The notes under the pieces: generated by a model
The model's input: the letters and a program-made list of their open reading frames with translations, nothing else
What the model was told of the DNA's origin: nothing
Database searches by the model: none
NCBI GenBank assembly: GCA_020629055.1
Contig: JAHDEB010000010.1
Location: 1-61,453 of the forward strand
Direction of reading: 5' to 3'
From: Chloroflexota bacterium
Lineage (GTDB): Bacteria; Chloroflexota; Anaerolineae; Promineifilales; Promineifilaceae
DNA length: 61,453 nt
Shown here: piece after piece, positions 8,368 through 17,407 of the stretch
Numbering within the stretch: the stretch's first letter is position 1
How the letters are laid out: each line of letters starts with the position of its first letter
Translations under genes and position numbers: made by a program

Positions 8368-9347
8368 AACGACAATTAGGCAGATCGGGCATTGAGGTAA
8401 GTGCCCTTGGTATGGGGTGCTGGGCGATTGGCGGCCCATTTTCGGCCGATGGCGTAGAAATCGGCTGGGGTAAGGTTGATGATGATGAGTCAGCAAAAGC
8501 CCTGCATGCTGCATTTGAAAACGGGATCACTTTTTTTGATACGTCAGACGCTTACGGTGCTGGGCATAGTGAAAAAATTATCGGCCGAGTCTTTGCCTCT
8601 AATCGAGATCAAGTGGTTATCGCTACGAAATTTGGCAATGTAATTGATGAAGAGAAGCGCGAGTTGGTCGGGCATGATGCCAGCCACAACTATATTGTGA
8701 ATGCGTGTGAAGCATCGCTACGACGCTTGAATACCGACTATATCGACTTGTATCAATTTCATTTGGGCGATTACCCAGCAGCGGATGCACCAGCTGTCAT
8801 GGATACCCTTGAAACTTTGGTGCAGCAGGGAAAAATCCGAAGCTACGCTTGGAGTACAGATAACCCTACGAATGCGGCAGCATTTGCCCCCGGCAAGCAT
8901 TGCGTGGCCGTGCAGCACCGACTTAACATTTTTGAAGATGCACCTGCCATCATCGATATTTGCGAGGCGAACAATCTTGCCAGTATCAATCGTAGCCCGC
9001 TGGGGATGGGGCTGCTTTCAGGGAAATACACCCAACAAAGTGAATTTTCGAAAGATGATATTCGGTCAAATGCAAATTTAGGTTGGCTGAATTATTTTAA
9101 GGATGGGAAGCCGAACCCAGATCTTCTTGACAAGACCCAAGCAGTCCGAGACATATTGACGAGTGACGGCCGAAGTTTGGTGCAGGGGGCTCTCGCTTGG
9201 CTTTTGGCTCGCAGCCCCAATACAGTCCCTATTCCTGGGATAAGGACCGTGGCACAAGCGTCTGAGAATGCGGGGACGTTAACGAGCAAGCTGTTGACCC
9301 AAAGTCAGATGGATGAGATCGAGAATTTATTACGGCCGGCGGTCTGA
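8364..9347 (+). CDS. Aldo/keto reductase
   Basis: A 327-residue NADPH-dependent carbonyl reductase with an (alpha/beta)8 barrel. The catalytic tetrad is intact: Asp59 and Tyr64 in FFDTSDAYG, Lys89 in ATKFG and His133 in YQFHLGD. The C-terminal cofactor region PIPGIRTVAQASENAG is present. It is translationally coupled to the MerR gene by a 4-base overlap, an arrangement common for stress- or aldehyde-responsive reductases. The physiological substrate cannot be read from sequence. Confidence 0.92.
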   Translation: MKRQLGRSGIEVSALGMGCWAIGGPFSADGVEIGWGKVDDDESAKALHAAFENGITFFDTSDAYGAGHSEKIIGRVFASNRDQVVIATKFGNVIDEEKRELVGHDASHNYIVNACEASLRRLNTDYIDLYQFHLGDYPAADAPAVMDTLETLVQQGKIRSYAWSTDNPTNAAAFAPGKHCVAVQHRLNIFEDAPAIIDICEANNLASINRSPLGMGLLSGKYTQQSEFSKDDIRSNANLGWLNYFKDGKPNPDLLDKTQAVRDILTSDGRSLVQGALAWLLARSPNTVPIPGIRTVAQASENAGTLTSKLLTQSQMDEIENLLRPAV

Positions 9348-9451
9348 TCCGTTTTTTTTTGCCCGAGGCAAAGTAAAAGTTAGTATGGCAAGAAGCGAGA
9401 AATCAAATCTTGATTCGTTTGTTTTCTCGTCTCTCTTAAAGATAGGACTTT

Positions 9452-9483
9452 CGCTCCCTGAGCGTAGCTACGCTCAGGGAGCG
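9452..9483. repeat. Perfect 32-bp palindrome (CGCTCCCTGAGCGTAG half-site)
   Basis: CGCTCCCTGAGCGTAG at 9452-9467 is followed directly by its exact reverse complement (9468-9483). An outer arm GGACTTTCGCT is matched by AGCGAAAGTTC at 9493-9503, so the whole element is a nested hairpin. No T-run follows. It lies between the reductase and the PPOX gene and looks like a dispersed palindromic element. Confidence 0.8.
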
Positions 9484-9517
9484 ATTGTAAGCGAAAGTTC
9501 TAAAGGAAAAAAGTGAA

Positions 9518-10060
9518 ATGGCTAGAGCACCCCTCCCACCCAAAATACAAAAATTTATCGAGGCACAGCAGATGTTTTTCGTCGCAACCGCGGCAAATGA
9601 CGGCCGTGTCAATGTCTCACCGAAAGGGTTAGACAGTTTGCGCATTATGTCTGAAAAGCGAATTGTTTGGCTGAATTTGTCTGGTAGCGGCAATGAAACG
9701 GCCGCGCACTTGCTAGAAAACAATCGCATTACCTTAATGTTTTGCGCATTTGAGGGGGCCGCCCTGATTGTACGTGTCTACGGCACGGCAAAAATCATCC
9801 ACCCCCGGCACCCCGAGTGGGATGAATTGATTGGGCTCTTCCCGACGATGGCAGGATCACGCCAAATTTTTGATATCGATGTGGAATCGTCGGCCGGGTC
9901 GTGCGGCTCTGGCGTCCCGTTTTTTCAATATTTGGGTCAGCGAGGCGAAGAAGAGCTTGTTCCGTTCTATGAAAAGATGGGGGAGGACGGCGTCCACAAA
10001 TATTGGGAGAAGAAAAATAGTTTTAGCATTGATGGAAAACCGACTGAGATATTTGAATAG
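9518..10060 (+). CDS. Pyridoxamine 5'-phosphate oxidase-family flavoprotein
   Basis: A 180-residue split beta-barrel protein of the PPOX class. FFVATAANDGRVNVSPKGLD matches the conserved N-terminal FMN-binding strand pair, and ITLMFCAFEG with VRVYGTAKI the later barrel strands. An AAAGGA ribosome site precedes the ATG. Members reduce or oxidise flavin- or F420-linked substrates or bind haem; the specific role is unknown. It is followed 75 bases later by a ferric-reductase-like membrane protein on the same strand, so a shared redox role is possible. Confidence 0.82.
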   Translation: MARAPLPPKIQKFIEAQQMFFVATAANDGRVNVSPKGLDSLRIMSEKRIVWLNLSGSGNETAAHLLENNRITLMFCAFEGAALIVRVYGTAKIIHPRHPEWDELIGLFPTMAGSRQIFDIDVESSAGSCGSGVPFFQYLGQRGEEELVPFYEKMGEDGVHKYWEKKNSFSIDGKPTEIFE

Positions 10061-10135
10061 TCCGCTTGCATAAATCTGAAAATCAGTTTGAATCCGGTCA
10101 CATCATATTGGCGTACTTGTGAATGAGGTGACAGA

Positions 10136-11410
10136 GTGACAAAGGAAAAAACTGGAAATTGGTTAATCGGGTTGAGTGTGTTGGTTTATATCGTTTTGTG
10201 GTTTGTGTTTGCCCCAGATGATGGGTTGGCGGCCGAACGCGACCACGTAATTGGTGAAATGTTAGCTGGGGCAACGATGATCTTGCTCAGCATTAGTATT
10301 TTTCTTTCAACAAAACCGAAGTGGGCAGAACCTTATTTTGGTGGTTTGGACAAAATGTATTCAACCCACCGGCAAATCGCCATTATCGCCTTGCTATTGC
10401 TGATTGGTCATTTTTATACAATTCCGACCGGTAAAACAGGGGGCCCAGGCTTATGGTTGGGGATGATCGCTTTCTATGGCTTTTTGATCTCCATCTTGCT
10501 GGCACTTGCTCCACGTTTGCCGTTCATCAGCAATTTTTTTAAGCAAACATACACAAAATGGCGCAATGTCCACCGCTTGGTAGGCATTATGTATCTGCTG
10601 TCGATATTCCACTATTTAATGGTAGAGCCGCATTCATTGGCTACCCCTCAAGGGTTTTACATGTTGGCATTTGCCATCTTTGGCGGTGGATCTTGGCTAT
10701 ACAAGCAAGCATTTGCGCAACGGATGACACCGTTTTTGCAATATGAAGTTGAATCTGTGAATCGTTTAAATGGTTCGATTATCGAATTGGTACTGAAACC
10801 GTTGGGCGAAGGGCTAAAACATGAGGCGGGGCAATTTGCGTTTATTCACTTTGAAACAGATGAAACTTTAAAAGAACCCCACCCATTTACAATCGCTAGC
10901 GCTCCAGGGGCAGATAGGTTGCGCATCGCCATTAAGAACTCAGGTGATTGGACCAGCTATCTTTATGACAAGGCTCAGCCCGGTATGGTGGCTCAAGTTG
11001 CTGGGGGACACGGCATGTTTAACTATAAAAATAGCCCCAATGACCAAATTTGGGTGGCAGGGGGGATCGGTGTGACCCCTTTTGCGAGTTGGGTTCGCGA
11101 CATGCGGTCTGATCCGGCCCAAAAGATCAACTTTTTTTACACCGTACGTAGTGACAGTGATGTGATTTTTTATGACGAGTTTGAATCGGCCGCCCAGCAG
11201 CACGACAACCTAAATGCCCATCTTCAAGTTTCCAATGAAAACGGCCGCTTAACGCCTGATTTGGTGGCTCAATTGTGTGGGGAAGATATTTCGAAACGGT
11301 CAGTCTTTTTATGCGGCCCTGTCAAGATGACCGAGAGTATGGCGGAGGCTTTTCAGAAAATGGGGGTTGCCTCGAGCAATATCCATTTTGAGGAATTCAA
11401 TTTTCGGTAA
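10136..11410 (+). CDS. Ferric reductase-like transmembrane flavocytochrome
   Basis: A 424-residue protein from a GTG preceded by GAGGTGAC. The N-terminal half has about six membrane helices with two histidine pairs suited to two b-type haems: His78 and His92 on one helix, His146 and His159 on another. From about residue 205 it is a ferredoxin-NADP-reductase-like domain: HPFTIASAP binds FAD, VAGGIGVTPF binds NAD(P)H, and FLCGP near the end completes the nucleotide site. It would carry electrons from cytosolic NAD(P)H across the membrane. Target (ferric iron, quinone or oxygen) not known. Confidence 0.86.
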   Translation: MTKEKTGNWLIGLSVLVYIVLWFVFAPDDGLAAERDHVIGEMLAGATMILLSISIFLSTKPKWAEPYFGGLDKMYSTHRQIAIIALLLLIGHFYTIPTGKTGGPGLWLGMIAFYGFLISILLALAPRLPFISNFFKQTYTKWRNVHRLVGIMYLLSIFHYLMVEPHSLATPQGFYMLAFAIFGGGSWLYKQAFAQRMTPFLQYEVESVNRLNGSIIELVLKPLGEGLKHEAGQFAFIHFETDETLKEPHPFTIASAPGADRLRIAIKNSGDWTSYLYDKAQPGMVAQVAGGHGMFNYKNSPNDQIWVAGGIGVTPFASWVRDMRSDPAQKINFFYTVRSDSDVIFYDEFESAAQQHDNLNAHLQVSNENGRLTPDLVAQLCGEDISKRSVFLCGPVKMTESMAEAFQKMGVASSNIHFEEFNFR

Positions 11411-11423
11411 AAGGTCTTGCCCA

Positions 11424-12119
11424 TCAGCCCTGATAGCGTCGATACCTAAACGTCGAGCCCAGAATGTAGTATCCGGCCAAAATCGACCCTTTCACCGTTC
11501 CGCTCACCTTCGAGACTCCGGCCCGTCGGTTGTGCCAGCTCGCAGGGACTTCAATGACCCGTTTGCCTAAGGCGAGTGTTTTGACCTGCATTTCGGTGGG
11601 CCAACCGAAAGTCATTTCTTGCATATTTAGCTCTTGATAAAGCTCGGCCGTAATCGCCCTGAACGGCCCTAAATCTGTAATGCGTTCACCAAAAATAACA
11701 TTAATGATTTTAGAGGTGAGCCAATTGCCAAAGCGTTGGTGCGGTGGCATCGCGTTTTTTTCGATGACGCCTAAGGTGCGTGACCCGAGAACAAGGTCGG
11801 CTTGCTTGGTTTTAATCGGTTCAATTAAGCGATCAAGCTCTGATGGAAGTGAACTGTAGTCCCCGTCCATCGTAACGATGATGTTTGACTTAAGGTTTGT
11901 CGCATAGTCAAATCCTGCTTTGCATGCAAACCCATAACCCCGTCTTGGCTCTGAAACAACATGTGCGCCGGCCGACCGGGCCGCACCCGCCGTATCATCG
12001 ATCGAGCCGTTGTCTACAACCACAACAGCGTCTGCGTTCGGTTGATCCAGCGTCTCGCGTACCAAATCTGAAATGTTTTCAGCCTCGTTTAGGGCAGGAA
12101 TGACAACAGTAACTTTCAT
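11424..12119 (-). CDS. Family 2 glycosyltransferase (dolichyl-phosphate mannose synthase-like)
   Basis: A 231-residue GT-A enzyme. VTVVIPALNEAENI is the nucleotide-binding strand, VVDNGSIDD the sugar-nucleotide loop, and MDGDYSS the metal-binding DxD. Length and the lack of C-terminal membrane helices fit soluble polyprenol-phosphate glycosyltransferases. The next gene on the same strand, 41 bases upstream, is a TIGR04282/DUF2064-like nucleotidyl/glycosyltransferase; such pairs recur in bacterial genomes, sometimes annotated as arsenosugar-type. No arsenic methylation gene is visible here, so that label is not transferred. Confidence 0.85.
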   Translation of the reverse strand: MKVTVVIPALNEAENISDLVRETLDQPNADAVVVVDNGSIDDTAGAARSAGAHVVSEPRRGYGFACKAGFDYATNLKSNIIVTMDGDYSSLPSELDRLIEPIKTKQADLVLGSRTLGVIEKNAMPPHQRFGNWLTSKIINVIFGERITDLGPFRAITAELYQELNMQEMTFGWPTEMQVKTLALGKRVIEVPASWHNRRAGVSKVSGTVKGSILAGYYILGSTFRYRRYQG

Positions 12120-12160
12120 CTTAAAAATTTTTCAGCCTTTTCACTATTGAAGTAGGGGCT

Positions 12161-12838
12161 CTATTCCTCGTTTAATTCTAAATATCGCTTTGTTTGCTGC
12201 CCATAACTCTCAACCTCTTTAAGCGCATCTCGTACTCGGTCTAGATCTGGGCCGGTATCTACATCGAAATACTCCGGCAAAACGGCCACTCGAATACCGT
12301 CTTCATAGGCGATAGCGAGCGTATCAGCGAATACAGATTCGGTTGACATGGCAACTTCACGCACCATGCGTGGGTACGGCCGTTTCCAACCGATTAAGTA
12401 GTAGCCACCATCGTCGCACGGGCCGAGTGTCACATCGATTTCGGGGTCGTCTAATCGGGTAAACCCTTGCAAGACCAGTTCCGGCGGCAATGCGGGGCTG
12501 TCGCTGCACATCGCGACCGCTTGGTCAAAAATTTCAGTGTTTAAACTTTCGCTTAAGACATGGTTCAACCGATCTCCTAGAGTTTCACCCGTTTGCGGAA
12601 TCAGCAAGCAGTTCGGAGCAAACTGACCAAACCATGCCAATGTCTCCTCATCGTTAGGTGCATAAGCAATAGCAGGGATTACGTCTGGAAGCGATTGGGC
12701 TAAAGCGATGGCATCGGCTAAAAACCGACTGTAAAGTTCGGCCGCTTGCTGTAACGTGTAAGGTGGCGACAGCCGAGTTTTGGTGTTTCCCGCTTGCGGC
12801 CGTTTCGCCATGATGATTAGGATGCGATATTTTTTCAT
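12161..12838 (-). CDS. TIGR04282/DUF2064-family GT-A transferase
   Basis: 225 residues from the ATG at 12838; a longer frame to 12883 has no better start. IIMAKRPQAGNTKTRLSPP is the family hallmark, resembling the nucleotide-binding loop of CofC and MobA. CSDSPALPPELV and GPCDDGGYYLIGWK are the metal/nucleotide-binding and active-site stretches. It forms a two-gene unit with the following family 2 glycosyltransferase. The natural substrate of the family is unsettled. Confidence 0.85.
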   Translation of the reverse strand: MKKYRILIIMAKRPQAGNTKTRLSPPYTLQQAAELYSRFLADAIALAQSLPDVIPAIAYAPNDEETLAWFGQFAPNCLLIPQTGETLGDRLNHVLSESLNTEIFDQAVAMCSDSPALPPELVLQGFTRLDDPEIDVTLGPCDDGGYYLIGWKRPYPRMVREVAMSTESVFADTLAIAYEDGIRVAVLPEYFDVDTGPDLDRVRDALKEVESYGQQTKRYLELNEE

Positions 12839-12943
12839 GTGATTTTTGAAGTTTACCGTTAAAGACGAAACTTTCGTGGGCATCTTACTTAAGCTGTAAT
12901 AAAATGCGGCCTAATTTTCAAATTCAACCAAGGAATAATTCAG

Positions 12944-13909
12944 ATGAAAGCACTCTTGTTTAAAGCGGCAAACGCTCCAATCATGTACGAAGAAGTGGCG
13001 GATCCTGCACCAAAGGATGGAGAGGTTGTCGTGCAATTGAAAGCTGCATCGATGAACCACCGAGACAATTGGATGACGTTGGGCATGTATCCCAAACTAA
13101 CACCCGATGTCATTCCCGGCTCTTGCGGCGCAGGCGTTGTGGATGGGCGCGAGGTGATCATTAACCCGAACATTGATTGGGGAGACAACCCATCATATCC
13201 AAATCAAAAGACGTATGACATTTTGGGTATGCCGACGAACGGCACTTTTGCCGAAGCGATTGCTGTACGGCCGGATCGATTGGTCGATAAACCTGCACAT
13301 CTGACTTTCGAAGAAGCTGCTGCGCTCCCCTTGGCTGGATTAACCGCATACCGTGCATTATTTACTAAAGGAAGAGCGACAAAAGATACCAAGGTATTGA
13401 TCAATGGGATCGGCGGTGGGGTTGCCCTGTTTGCCTTTCAGTTTGCGGTAGCGATCGGTGCTGAGGTCTTTGTAACGTCAAGCTCTGACGAAAAAATAGC
13501 CAAGGCGATTGAAATGGGGGCAAAAGGCGGGGCGAACTATAAAGAAGAGCGTTGGGCAAAAGGGTTCACAAAGCAGTTCGGCCGGGTTGATGTGGTTATC
13601 GACAGCGCTGGTGGAGATGGCTTCGCATCGCTCTTGAAAGTTTGTAACCCGCTGGCTCGCATCGCCGTTTATGGGGGGACCCGTGGTATGAGTAAGCTGA
13701 GCCCACCAGACCTCTTCTTTAAAGAGATCGAGATCTATGGCAGTACCATGGGGAATGATGAGGAGTTTTTGAAGATGGTTGAGTTGGTGAACCAGCAGAA
13801 AATCCGGCCGGTGGTCGATTCAGTGTTCGATTTATCCGATCACCTTAAAGGATACGAACGCATGCGGCAGGGTAGTCAGTTTGGCAAAATCGTGTTCCGA
13901 ATAAAATAA
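12944..13909 (+). CDS. MDR-superfamily NAD(P)H oxidoreductase, quinone reductase/zinc-free type
   Basis: A 321-residue medium-chain dehydrogenase/reductase behind an AAGGAAT ribosome site. The GroES-like half includes LKAASMNHRDNWMTLG and IPGSCGAGVV, and the Rossmann half includes VLINGIGGGVALFAFQ and IDSAGGDGF. The structural-zinc cysteine cluster and the GHE zinc motif are missing, so it groups with quinone oxidoreductase or enoyl reductase members. It stands alone; substrate unknown. Confidence 0.86.
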   Translation: MKALLFKAANAPIMYEEVADPAPKDGEVVVQLKAASMNHRDNWMTLGMYPKLTPDVIPGSCGAGVVDGREVIINPNIDWGDNPSYPNQKTYDILGMPTNGTFAEAIAVRPDRLVDKPAHLTFEEAAALPLAGLTAYRALFTKGRATKDTKVLINGIGGGVALFAFQFAVAIGAEVFVTSSSDEKIAKAIEMGAKGGANYKEERWAKGFTKQFGRVDVVIDSAGGDGFASLLKVCNPLARIAVYGGTRGMSKLSPPDLFFKEIEIYGSTMGNDEEFLKMVELVNQQKIRPVVDSVFDLSDHLKGYERMRQGSQFGKIVFRIK

Positions 13910-13939
13910 TACCAACAGGACTTTTGCACAATAGAAACT

Positions 13940-14018
13940 CAAACCCTCCCCTGGCCCCTCCCGGCGGGAGGGGAATAAGTCCCTCCTCCTTTGGGGGAGG
14001 TTAGGAGGGGGGAAGCGA
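13940..14018. repeat. GC-rich imperfect inverted repeat between convergent genes
   Basis: CCTCCCCTGGCCCCTCCCGG is followed by CGGGAGGGG, then CCCTCCTCC...GGGGGAGG and a GGAGGGG arm. The C-rich and G-rich arms can fold into a long hairpin and may serve as a two-way terminator for the convergent genes. Words of this kind are dispersed repeats in many environmental genomes. Confidence 0.55.
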
Positions 14019-14037
14019 ATGCCCTAACTAAATTTTG

Positions 14038-14955
14038 CTATCCATCAGCCGGTTGCTCTTCGACAAAGTTGTGGGTGATGATTAGGTTGTCAAAGCCGGC
14101 CATAAACAAATCGGTTGAGTCACTTTTTACCGCAACAAATTCGATACTTCCGCTCGCTGGCATTTCATCCTCAAATGTTCCTAGATAGGTTCCATTAACA
14201 AAGAAGTGGACTTGGTTCTTGACCGCTTCGATCTGAATTTTGTTGATGTTTCCATCAGTTTCGATGGCGCTGCTGTATTTGTTCGCCAGTACAGCTAGCG
14301 AACGTCGGCTCTGATGGCTGACGGTGAAGCGGCCGTCATTGTGTAGGTACAGGGCCAAATACTCACCGGTGGCATTGTTTTTGCGAATGCGTATCCCATA
14401 GTCGCCGCCTAAAGCGCCACCCAACCAGCGGCTGTCCGCTTTAAGCACGAAGTCATCGAATGTCAATCCCGGCGTTGCCCATGCCTCCCCAGTGTAAATA
14501 TTGTCTTCTAAAAATAACCCTTCCCCGTAAAACACCCCTTGATTTGGGGGGCTAAACGTCCACGATCCACGTGGCTGCGTAAAGCGCTCCTCTAGAATGA
14601 CGGTGCTCTGTGAAATATCTTGAGGCTGGCGCAGATCGCCGTTGTCAATAAATGGTTCTGCATTCCGGTCAATCGCGATGAATTCGCCTTCACCTTGTAA
14701 CATGTAATATCCCAAAACAATCAGCCCGGCGATCGCCAGAGCGGTAATGATATTGATGGGTGATAGCCAACTGCGTCGAGGAGGAGGAGTGTACATAGCG
14801 GGGATTTGCTCCGGTTCTGGGTCAGGTGAAGGTTCTGGAGCCGGTTCAGGCGCGGCTGGCTCCGGTGCTTCTTCGGCCGGAATCTGCACTGGCTCATCGG
14901 CCGTGACATTGACTGTTACTTTTAAAGGGATTTCACTGGTGACTTCGTTTGACAT
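14038..14955 (-). CDS. Membrane-anchored protein with C-terminal jelly-roll (LamG/DUF1080-like) domain
   Basis: 305 residues. The first 65 are acidic and Pro/Glu-rich (repeated PEPAPEPSPDPEP-type text) and presumably cytoplasmic. One membrane helix follows (IITALAIAGLIVLGYYML), then an extracytoplasmic beta-rich domain from about residue 115. In it ILEERFTQPRGSW, DDFVLKADSRW, YLALYLHNDGRFTVSHQ and VHFFVNGTYLGTFED are typical concanavalin-like or DUF1080 strands, suggesting binding of a glycan or other ligand. A TATAAT box (14970-14965) lies 9 bases before the ATG. Function unknown. Confidence 0.72.
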   Translation of the reverse strand: MSNEVTSEIPLKVTVNVTADEPVQIPAEEAPEPAAPEPAPEPSPDPEPEQIPAMYTPPPRRSWLSPINIITALAIAGLIVLGYYMLQGEGEFIAIDRNAEPFIDNGDLRQPQDISQSTVILEERFTQPRGSWTFSPPNQGVFYGEGLFLEDNIYTGEAWATPGLTFDDFVLKADSRWLGGALGGDYGIRIRKNNATGEYLALYLHNDGRFTVSHQSRRSLAVLANKYSSAIETDGNINKIQIEAVKNQVHFFVNGTYLGTFEDEMPASGSIEFVAVKSDSTDLFMAGFDNLIITHNFVEEQPADG

Positions 14956-15048
14956 AATGTTGTAATTATAGCAGTATTTTTACCTGTTTGACCAGTGGCA
15001 GAAAAGAGACAAATAACATTGTTTCTCTGGTAAAACTCATAAAAATGA

Positions 15049-15076
15049 TTGAAAACAGCCTGTTATCTGCTAACAT
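15049..15076 (+). promoter_or_regulatory. Promoter of the DUF389 gene, leaderless type
   Basis: TTGAAA (15049-15054), a 16-base spacer and TAACAT (15071-15076). The ATG at 15085 starts 8 bases after the -10, about where transcription would start, so the messenger should be leaderless. No ribosome site precedes this ATG. Confidence 0.5.
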
Positions 15077-15084
15077 TTGCCTGC

Positions 15085-17217
15085 ATGACAAATAAAATCG
15101 TCCCTGAACTTAGCAAAGACCTGATTCGCGATTTGATGCCCTCTGATGATTGGCGCTGCTTGATCCTACTTTACCCTGGCGAACAGGTGGGGTTGCTAGG
15201 CAGGTTTGGCAGCGATGTTGCCTATGGCTGGCGGGGCAAGATTTGGATCGCAGTACTTGAAGAAGGAGAAGGGCAAAGCGAAGCGGCCAAGCAGACGTTG
15301 AGGGATGCTGAGGCTGAATTTGAGTCTATTGACGAACCTGTCGAGAAATTAATACACATCAATTATAAGAAGGGGGAAGGACGCAATGCGCTTGGGAGTC
15401 TGGTGAATGCGGCCAAAATCGATTTGGTATTAATCAGAATTGTGAGCCAAGCCACCGAACTCGTTACCCAACTAGACTGTGATGTGGGTGTGTTTAGAGG
15501 GTCGGCCGAAAATTTAGATGGCTCTATGAAAGATCTAGAGATTAATCGAATGCTTCTCCCATCGGCCGGTGGTCCAAATACCATGTCAGCTTTGCAGCTG
15601 TTACGGCCGATTGCACGCCAGTGCGAAATCTCCGTCCTTTATATTGTAGGAGAGGTCTTAGGCGAAAACGGGGTAGCTCGGGGGCGGCAAGCTTTAGCTG
15701 ATATTTTAAATTTGGCTGACGTCGAGGATTTGGTTCAGCCGATTGTGAATCGATCTGCCAGCCCGATTACCGGTATCACCAAGCAGGCGAAAGAAAACTA
15801 TGACCTGGTTCTGATCGGTGCTTCAGAGGATGCGCTCAGTCGCGTTGTGTATGGAGATGTGGCCGAGTCAGTTGTGCGCGATTGCCAAAAACCGATTGTG
15901 GTGATGAAGCGGGCCAAAAAGCGTAGTCTAAGCACGATTGAACAAATTAATTGGCAGATTCGGCGCATCATGCCAAATATCAATCGCCAATCCAGGTCGG
16001 ACACCTACAAGCGAATTAAACAAAACTCTCAACCAGATGTTAGTTTCTATGTGTTAATCACACTGTCGGCTGCGATTGCTGGGGCTGGATTGCTCTTGAA
16101 TAGTCCCGCTGTCGTGATTGGGGCTATGTTGGTTGCCCCGCTCATGTCGCCCATTGTGGGGGTGGGCATGTCGATGGTTCTTGGTGAAACAACCTTTTTA
16201 CGGGATGCGACCTCTGCGGTCATTCGTGGTGCGGTCTTGGCGATCGGGGTTGGCATGTTAATCGGGCTTGCTCGAGTGGGGGCTGATCAACTACCGGCCG
16301 AGGTTTTGGCACGCACCGCACCTAGTATGCTCGATCTCGTGGTAGCCCTTTTCTCTGGCTTTGCTGGGGCATACGCGCTTTGCTATTCGCAGGCGGCCGG
16401 TGCTTTGCCCGGTGTTTCGATTGCGGCCGCCTTGGTGCCGCCGTTAGCCGTTGTTGGTATTTGCTTAACAACCCAAAACTTTTTACTCGCTGGCGGTGCT
16501 TTGCTTTTATTTGGTACCAACCTTGTGACCATCGCTTCCGCAAGTGGGTTGGTCTTCTTTTTATTAGGCTTCCGGCCAATGACAGGTGTGAAAGCCAACC
16601 AAGAGTTTCGAGGGCGCGCTGCGCGAATCGCTGGGCTCCTTCTATTAATTAATGTGATGCTTTTAGGGGCCGTTACTTATTTTCTTACTTCACAATCTGC
16701 TCAAGATGCGGCCGTGGCCAATGCGGTTGAGTTTAGTATCACAACCGTGACAGAAGGCCGGGCAGAATTAGACGAGATTCGTGAGCTGACTGAGGCACCG
16801 GCCAACGAAGGGGGCGGGCTGAAGATCGCGGCCGTTGTCAACGCCTTTGCGGATGTAACCCATGACGAGGTTGAAGCGATTCGAACATCGGTTCAAAATA
16901 TTTTAGACCAGCAAGGATACGAATTTTCCGATATCGCCCTACGTTTACAGATTGTTGATTTCGAAGTAATCGATCCTGCAGTTCCACCTGTACCCGCCTC
17001 ACAACCCGTTTTTCAGCTGGCAACCGTTTCGGCCGATGATGCACAACTTATGGAAGAGCCGGGAACACGCAGTAAATCAATCACCAATTTGCCTCAGAAC
17101 AGCCCAGTTATGATGTTAGATGGTTTGACAGAGGTTGAAGGCGTTTGGTGGCAGAAAGTGACATCGGGCCAAGATGCCGGATGGGTCCCTTTACACTATT
17201 TATCATTAAGTGAATGA
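15085..17217 (+). CDS. USP-DUF389-SH3 multidomain membrane protein
   Basis: 710 residues from the ATG at 15085; an earlier in-frame start at 15049 coincides with the promoter -35. Residues about 1-140 are of unclear type. Residues about 160-290 read as a universal stress protein fold (MLLPSAGGPNTMSALQLL, LVLIGASEDALSRVVYGDVA, KPIVVMKRA). A DUF389 membrane domain follows with about six helices and its signatures NSPAVVIGAMLVAPLMSP and GVSIAAALVPPLAVVG. A periplasmic or cytosolic tail with divergent repeats ends in an SH3-like fold (LMEEPGTRSKSITNLPQNSP, GVWWQKV, AGWVPLHYL). The function of DUF389 is not established. The fusion suggests a stress-sensing envelope protein. Confidence 0.83.
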   Translation: MTNKIVPELSKDLIRDLMPSDDWRCLILLYPGEQVGLLGRFGSDVAYGWRGKIWIAVLEEGEGQSEAAKQTLRDAEAEFESIDEPVEKLIHINYKKGEGRNALGSLVNAAKIDLVLIRIVSQATELVTQLDCDVGVFRGSAENLDGSMKDLEINRMLLPSAGGPNTMSALQLLRPIARQCEISVLYIVGEVLGENGVARGRQALADILNLADVEDLVQPIVNRSASPITGITKQAKENYDLVLIGASEDALSRVVYGDVAESVVRDCQKPIVVMKRAKKRSLSTIEQINWQIRRIMPNINRQSRSDTYKRIKQNSQPDVSFYVLITLSAAIAGAGLLLNSPAVVIGAMLVAPLMSPIVGVGMSMVLGETTFLRDATSAVIRGAVLAIGVGMLIGLARVGADQLPAEVLARTAPSMLDLVVALFSGFAGAYALCYSQAAGALPGVSIAAALVPPLAVVGICLTTQNFLLAGGALLLFGTNLVTIASASGLVFFLLGFRPMTGVKANQEFRGRAARIAGLLLLINVMLLGAVTYFLTSQSAQDAAVANAVEFSITTVTEGRAELDEIRELTEAPANEGGGLKIAAVVNAFADVTHDEVEAIRTSVQNILDQQGYEFSDIALRLQIVDFEVIDPAVPPVPASQPVFQLATVSADDAQLMEEPGTRSKSITNLPQNSPVMMLDGLTEVEGVWWQKVTSGQDAGWVPLHYLSLSE

Positions 17218-17221
17218 TTTT

Positions 17222-17249
17222 TTGCCTCCCCCCAAACATTCGTTATAAT
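17222..17249 (+). promoter_or_regulatory. Promoter of tRNA-Lys
   Basis: TTGCCT (17222-17227), a 16-base spacer and a perfect TATAAT (17244-17249), about 47 bases before the mature tRNA 5' end. Confidence 0.6.
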
Positions 17250-17296
17250 CTCATCCGCTCAAACGCTGGAACTGATTCTGGCTAAGGGCAAAAGAT

Positions 17297-17369
17297 GCCT
17301 TCGTAGCTCAATTGGCAGAGCAACGGACTCTTAATCCGCAGGTTCCAGGTTCGAGTCCTGGCGGGGGCA
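17297..17369 (+). tRNA. tRNA-Lys (anticodon CUU)
   Basis: A cloverleaf can be drawn by hand. The acceptor arms GCCTTCG and CGGGGGC pair with two G-U wobbles. D stem GCTC/GAGC; anticodon stem ACGGA/TCCGC (the outermost pair is A-C); loop CTCTTAA with CTT at the anticodon; T arm CCAGG-TTCGAGT-CCTGG; discriminator A at 17369. The CCA end is not encoded. No integrated element is attached to it. Confidence 0.95.
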
Positions 17370-17372
17370 CAA

Positions 17373-17407
17373 AAGCCCGACCATTAATTTGGTCGGGCTT
17401 TTTTTAT
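17373..17407 (+). terminator. Intrinsic terminator after tRNA-Lys
   Basis: AGCCCGACC (17374-17382) pairs perfectly with GGTCGGGCT (17391-17399) and a run of seven T follows. Confidence 0.92.

Noticed and set aside
17297-17369. tRNA-Lys as the attachment site of the recombinase-linked element
   Set aside because: It is 37 kb from the recombinase and no repeat of the tRNA 3' end was found near the cluster.
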